A stretch of 7,962 nucleotides of DNA from JBGPTK01 sp041497605 (GTDB lineage: Bacteria; Acidobacteriota; Terriglobia; Acidiferrales; UBA7541), in NCBI GenBank assembly GCA_041497605.1, contig JBGQGW010000185.1, positions 1 through 7,962 of the forward strand, written 5' to 3'. Shown here piece after piece: positions 5,859 to 7,962 of this stretch. Position 1 is the first letter of the stretch; each line of letters begins with the position of its first letter. Under the pieces are notes generated by a model that did no database searches, was not told the origin of the DNA, and saw only the letters and a program-made list of their open reading frames with translations. Position numbers and translations under genes: made by a program.

Positions 5859-5880
5859 TCCTCCGGGGATCTGCGTTCCA

Positions 5881-7962
5881 TTATTTCGCTGCACCGTTCT
5901 TGGCTTCGTCCATGCCCTGGTGGGCTCGAAGGATTACGTAGGAGCGGATTGCTTCAGAGTCTGGCTGAGAAATTTCCTTGGAGAAGGAAACCATTCCATT
6001 CGGCTGGAGCAGGCCGCGGAGAACGATGCTATTCCATTGATCGTTCGCAAGCGTGCCTGAATAGCGCAGGTCGGGCAGGACGCCGCCGCTCACCACGGCG
6101 TCCCCGTGACAAGAGGAGCAGTAAACCTGGAAAAGCATTTGCCCTTTGTGAAGTGTGGCAGGGCTGGCCTTTAATGGCGGCGGATTCAAGACTTGCGGCT
6201 CCATTTCGGGCAACGGAGGAAGGCTCGACTTTCCTCCCAGTTTGAAGACGAGCATGCGGCTGACGTTGCGCACCTTGCCGGACTTGAAAGAAATTTCTCC
6301 GGTGGCGAGGGGGAATACGCCACCCCAGCCGGCGAGCACGGCAACATATTGTTCGCCTTTTACAGTGTAGGAGACGGGGCCAGCCATGACTCCTGTCTGG
6401 GCAGCGAACGACCATAGTTTCTCACCGGTGTCAGCCCGATAAGCCTCAAAGTTGCCCGCAGCCGTTCCTTCGAATACCAGATTTCCAGCGGTCGAAAGTA
6501 CGCCACCGTTCCAAGGCCCGGGCCGATCCACGCGCCAGACTTCCTTCTGCTGGATCGGATCCCAGGCGAGAAGATGGCCTTTTACGCTATCGAGGATCAT
6601 TTTCTTGATCTTGGGATCCTGCGGCATTTCAGCAGCAACAATATCGATGCCGTAATTGGCGGCGAGAGTTTTTTTCTGAAAGTGTTGATCCGACTTGTAC
6701 GCGAAGCCGGCGTCCTGAACAGGTATATAAACCAGATGAGTGAGCGGATTGTAAGACATGGGATGCCAATTATGCGCGCCCAAGGGTCCGGGGATGATGG
6801 GCGGAGGATTGCTGCCCGGATATCGCGCGATGGCGGTCTCGACGGGACGGCCGGTCTTCATATCCACACCGGTGGCCCAGTTGATCTGTGTGTAAGGCTT
6901 CGCGCTAATCAGCTCTCCGGTGGCACGGTCGAGAACATAGAAGAATCCATTTTTCGGCGCGTGAAAAAGCAATTTGCGAGTCTGGCCGTCCAGAGAGACA
7001 TCGGCCAGGATGATCTGCTGCGCAGAAGTGAAATCCCACATGTCGCCGGGAGTTTCCTGATAATGCCAAACGTATTCACCGGTTTCGGGTTTGAGCGCGA
7101 CAATCGATGCGAGGAACAGATTGTCGCCGCCTTTAGGACTGCGAATTCTGCGATCCCAGGGCCCGCCGTTGCCGACCCCGAGGTAGAGGAGATCCAGTTC
7201 GGGATCGTAGACGATGGAGTCCCATACGGTTCCACCTCCTCCCAACTTCCACCACTCTCCGGTCCAAGTCTTTGCGGCTTTTTCGAGAACGGGATTTTCA
7301 AAGGGCTTTGAGGGATCACCGGGCACTGTGTAGAAACGCCAGACCATGTTTCCCGTCTCTGCGTCATAGGCGGAAACGTAACCGCGCACTCCCATTTCCG
7401 CGCCGCCGTTGCCGATGATTACTTTTCCTTTGGCCACGCGCGGCGCGCCAGTGATCGTGTACCGGAAATGGGGATCAATAGTGAGCTTTTCCCAAATGAG
7501 CTTGCCGGTTGCGGCGTCAAGTGCTACCAAACGACCATCGAGCGTGCCGATAAAGACATGACCATTCCAAGCCGCGACGCCCCGATTGATGACGTCACAG
7601 CAAGCATTCACGGCCCATTCGGGAGGCACTTTTGGATCGTAGGCCCAGAGCAGCGCACCCGTTGCGGCATTGAGCGCGACCACCTTGCTCCATGCCGTGG
7701 AAAAGTACATCACGCCATCCACGACGAGGGGAGTCGCTTCCTGACCTCGATGGGTGTCTAAGTCGTAATACCAGGTGAGATTGAGCTGAGGGATGTTCTG
7801 AACATTGATTTCCTTGAGCGGACTAAAGCGTTGCTCGTTATAAGTGCGCCCATGGCTCATCCAGTTGCCAGGTTCCTGATCGGCGTTTTCGATACGGGCA
7901 GCGTTTACGCCAGCGGCATTTCTGGTTCGTCCGTCCTTTTCTTCCTTAGATGTTTGCGAGCC
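5881..7962 (-). CDS. PQQ-dependent quinohemoprotein alcohol-type dehydrogenase with C-terminal cytochrome c domain, 5' truncated by window edge
   Basis: The frame is open from the right edge to the TAA at 5883-5881, 693 residues; the ATG at 7860 is internal because upstream residues (AARIENADQEPGNW) belong to the family N-terminus. The beta-propeller part shows SHGRTYNEQRFSPL, a vicinal Cys pair in ACCDVINRG (121-122), GAEMGVRGY with Ca ligand Glu189, GNGGPW with Asn265, GDMWDFTSAQ with catalytic Asp310, and APKNGFFYVLD with Lys337. Two residues after the catalytic Asp is Thr, not the extra Asp of lanthanide enzymes, so calcium is the likely metal. Tryptophan-docking repeats such as DAATGKLIWE are present. 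The C-terminal domain has CSSCH (615-619) for heme c and a likely axial Met in NGMVSF (657). Such type II enzymes oxidise alcohols or aldehydes in the periplasm; the signal peptide would lie outside the window. The substrate cannot be read from sequence. Confidence 0.93.
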   Translation of the reverse strand, partial: GSQTSKEEKDGRTRNAAGVNAARIENADQEPGNWMSHGRTYNEQRFSPLKEINVQNIPQLNLTWYYDLDTHRGQEATPLVVDGVMYFSTAWSKVVALNAATGALLWAYDPKVPPEWAVNACCDVINRGVAAWNGHVFIGTLDGRLVALDAATGKLIWEKLTIDPHFRYTITGAPRVAKGKVIIGNGGAEMGVRGYVSAYDAETGNMVWRFYTVPGDPSKPFENPVLEKAAKTWTGEWWKLGGGGTVWDSIVYDPELDLLYLGVGNGGPWDRRIRSPKGGDNLFLASIVALKPETGEYVWHYQETPGDMWDFTSAQQIILADVSLDGQTRKLLFHAPKNGFFYVLDRATGELISAKPYTQINWATGVDMKTGRPVETAIARYPGSNPPPIIPGPLGAHNWHPMSYNPLTHLVYIPVQDAGFAYKSDQHFQKKTLAANYGIDIVAAEMPQDPKIKKMILDSVKGHLLAWDPIQQKEVWRVDRPGPWNGGVLSTAGNLVFEGTAAGNFEAYRADTGEKLWSFAAQTGVMAGPVSYTVKGEQYVAVLAGWGGVFPLATGEISFKSGKVRNVSRMLVFKLGGKSSLPPLPEMEPQVLNPPPLKASPATLHKGQMLFQVYCSSCHGDAVVSGGVLPDLRYSGTLANDQWNSIVLRGLLQPNGMVSFSKEISQPDSEAIRSYVILRAHQGMDEAKNGAAK

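Noticed and set aside
5764..6060. A 98-codon + strand open frame starting in the spacer and running over the dehydrogenase 3' end
   Set aside because: It overlaps both the cytochrome c domain and the small - strand ORF in antisense and has no recognisable motif or ribosome binding site.
6574..7311. A 245-codon + strand open frame inside the PQQ dehydrogenase region
   Set aside because: It lies opposite conserved dehydrogenase motifs, including the catalytic Asp and Ca ligands, and shows no family features of its own.
7858..7860. ATG at 7860 (- strand) as the start of the PQQ dehydrogenase
   Set aside because: The frame is open to the window edge and the upstream residues match the usual family N-terminus, so this Met is internal and the gene is truncated by the window.
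1..7962. CRISPR array, tRNA, rRNA, IS element or attachment site
   Set aside because: No regularly spaced repeats, no cloverleaf or rRNA core sequence, no transposase frame and no terminal inverted or target-site repeats were seen on reading both strands.

Overview
The window looks like a stretch of chromosome from a moderately GC-rich, Gram-negative, probably soil-type bacterium. The mix of an SCP2-type thiolase, a two-subunit TPP-dependent E1, a periplasmic PQQ quinohemoprotein dehydrogenase and FlgO/CsgG-like envelope proteins would fit Acidobacteriota. That assignment is an inference from gene content and protein style, not proof.

Positions 1-2802 (+ strand) form a tight metabolic cluster. 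It holds the 3' part of a thiolase-like gene, a stand-alone lipoyl-domain protein of about 87 aa, and the alpha and beta subunits of a TPP-dependent 2-oxoacid (or diketone) dehydrogenase E1. The gaps are 57, 18 and 12 nt, so the genes are very likely co-transcribed. E1 would decarboxylate a keto substrate on TPP and pass the acyl group to the lipoyl lysine of the small protein. No E2 acyltransferase or E3 is in view. The lipoyl gene has no ATG/GTG/TTG at the place its fold requires. The thiolase lacks the usual second catalytic cysteine, and E1-beta carries Gln where most relatives have Glu.

Positions 2803-3059 are a short spacer with two candidate hairpins that could end the cluster. Positions 3060-5383 (+ strand) carry two genes 50 nt apart. 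The first is a 428-aa protein with three predicted membrane segments, two copies of a short D-x-P-G motif, a charged helical stretch and a CsgG/FlgT-like C-terminal domain. The second is a 328-aa secreted protein with a clear FlgO/CsgG-like domain and an unidentified beta-rich C-terminal domain. They are plausibly partners in an envelope assembly; their function is unknown.

Positions 5384-5759 hold no convincing gene, only small inverted repeats and a short ORF fragment. On the - strand, reading in from the right edge, is a PQQ-dependent alcohol-type dehydrogenase with a C-terminal heme c domain (7962 to 5881, 5' end outside the window). It is followed 22-28 nt later by an overlooked ORF for a 30-32 aa single-helix membrane peptide with a good ribosome binding site (5858/5852 to 5760).
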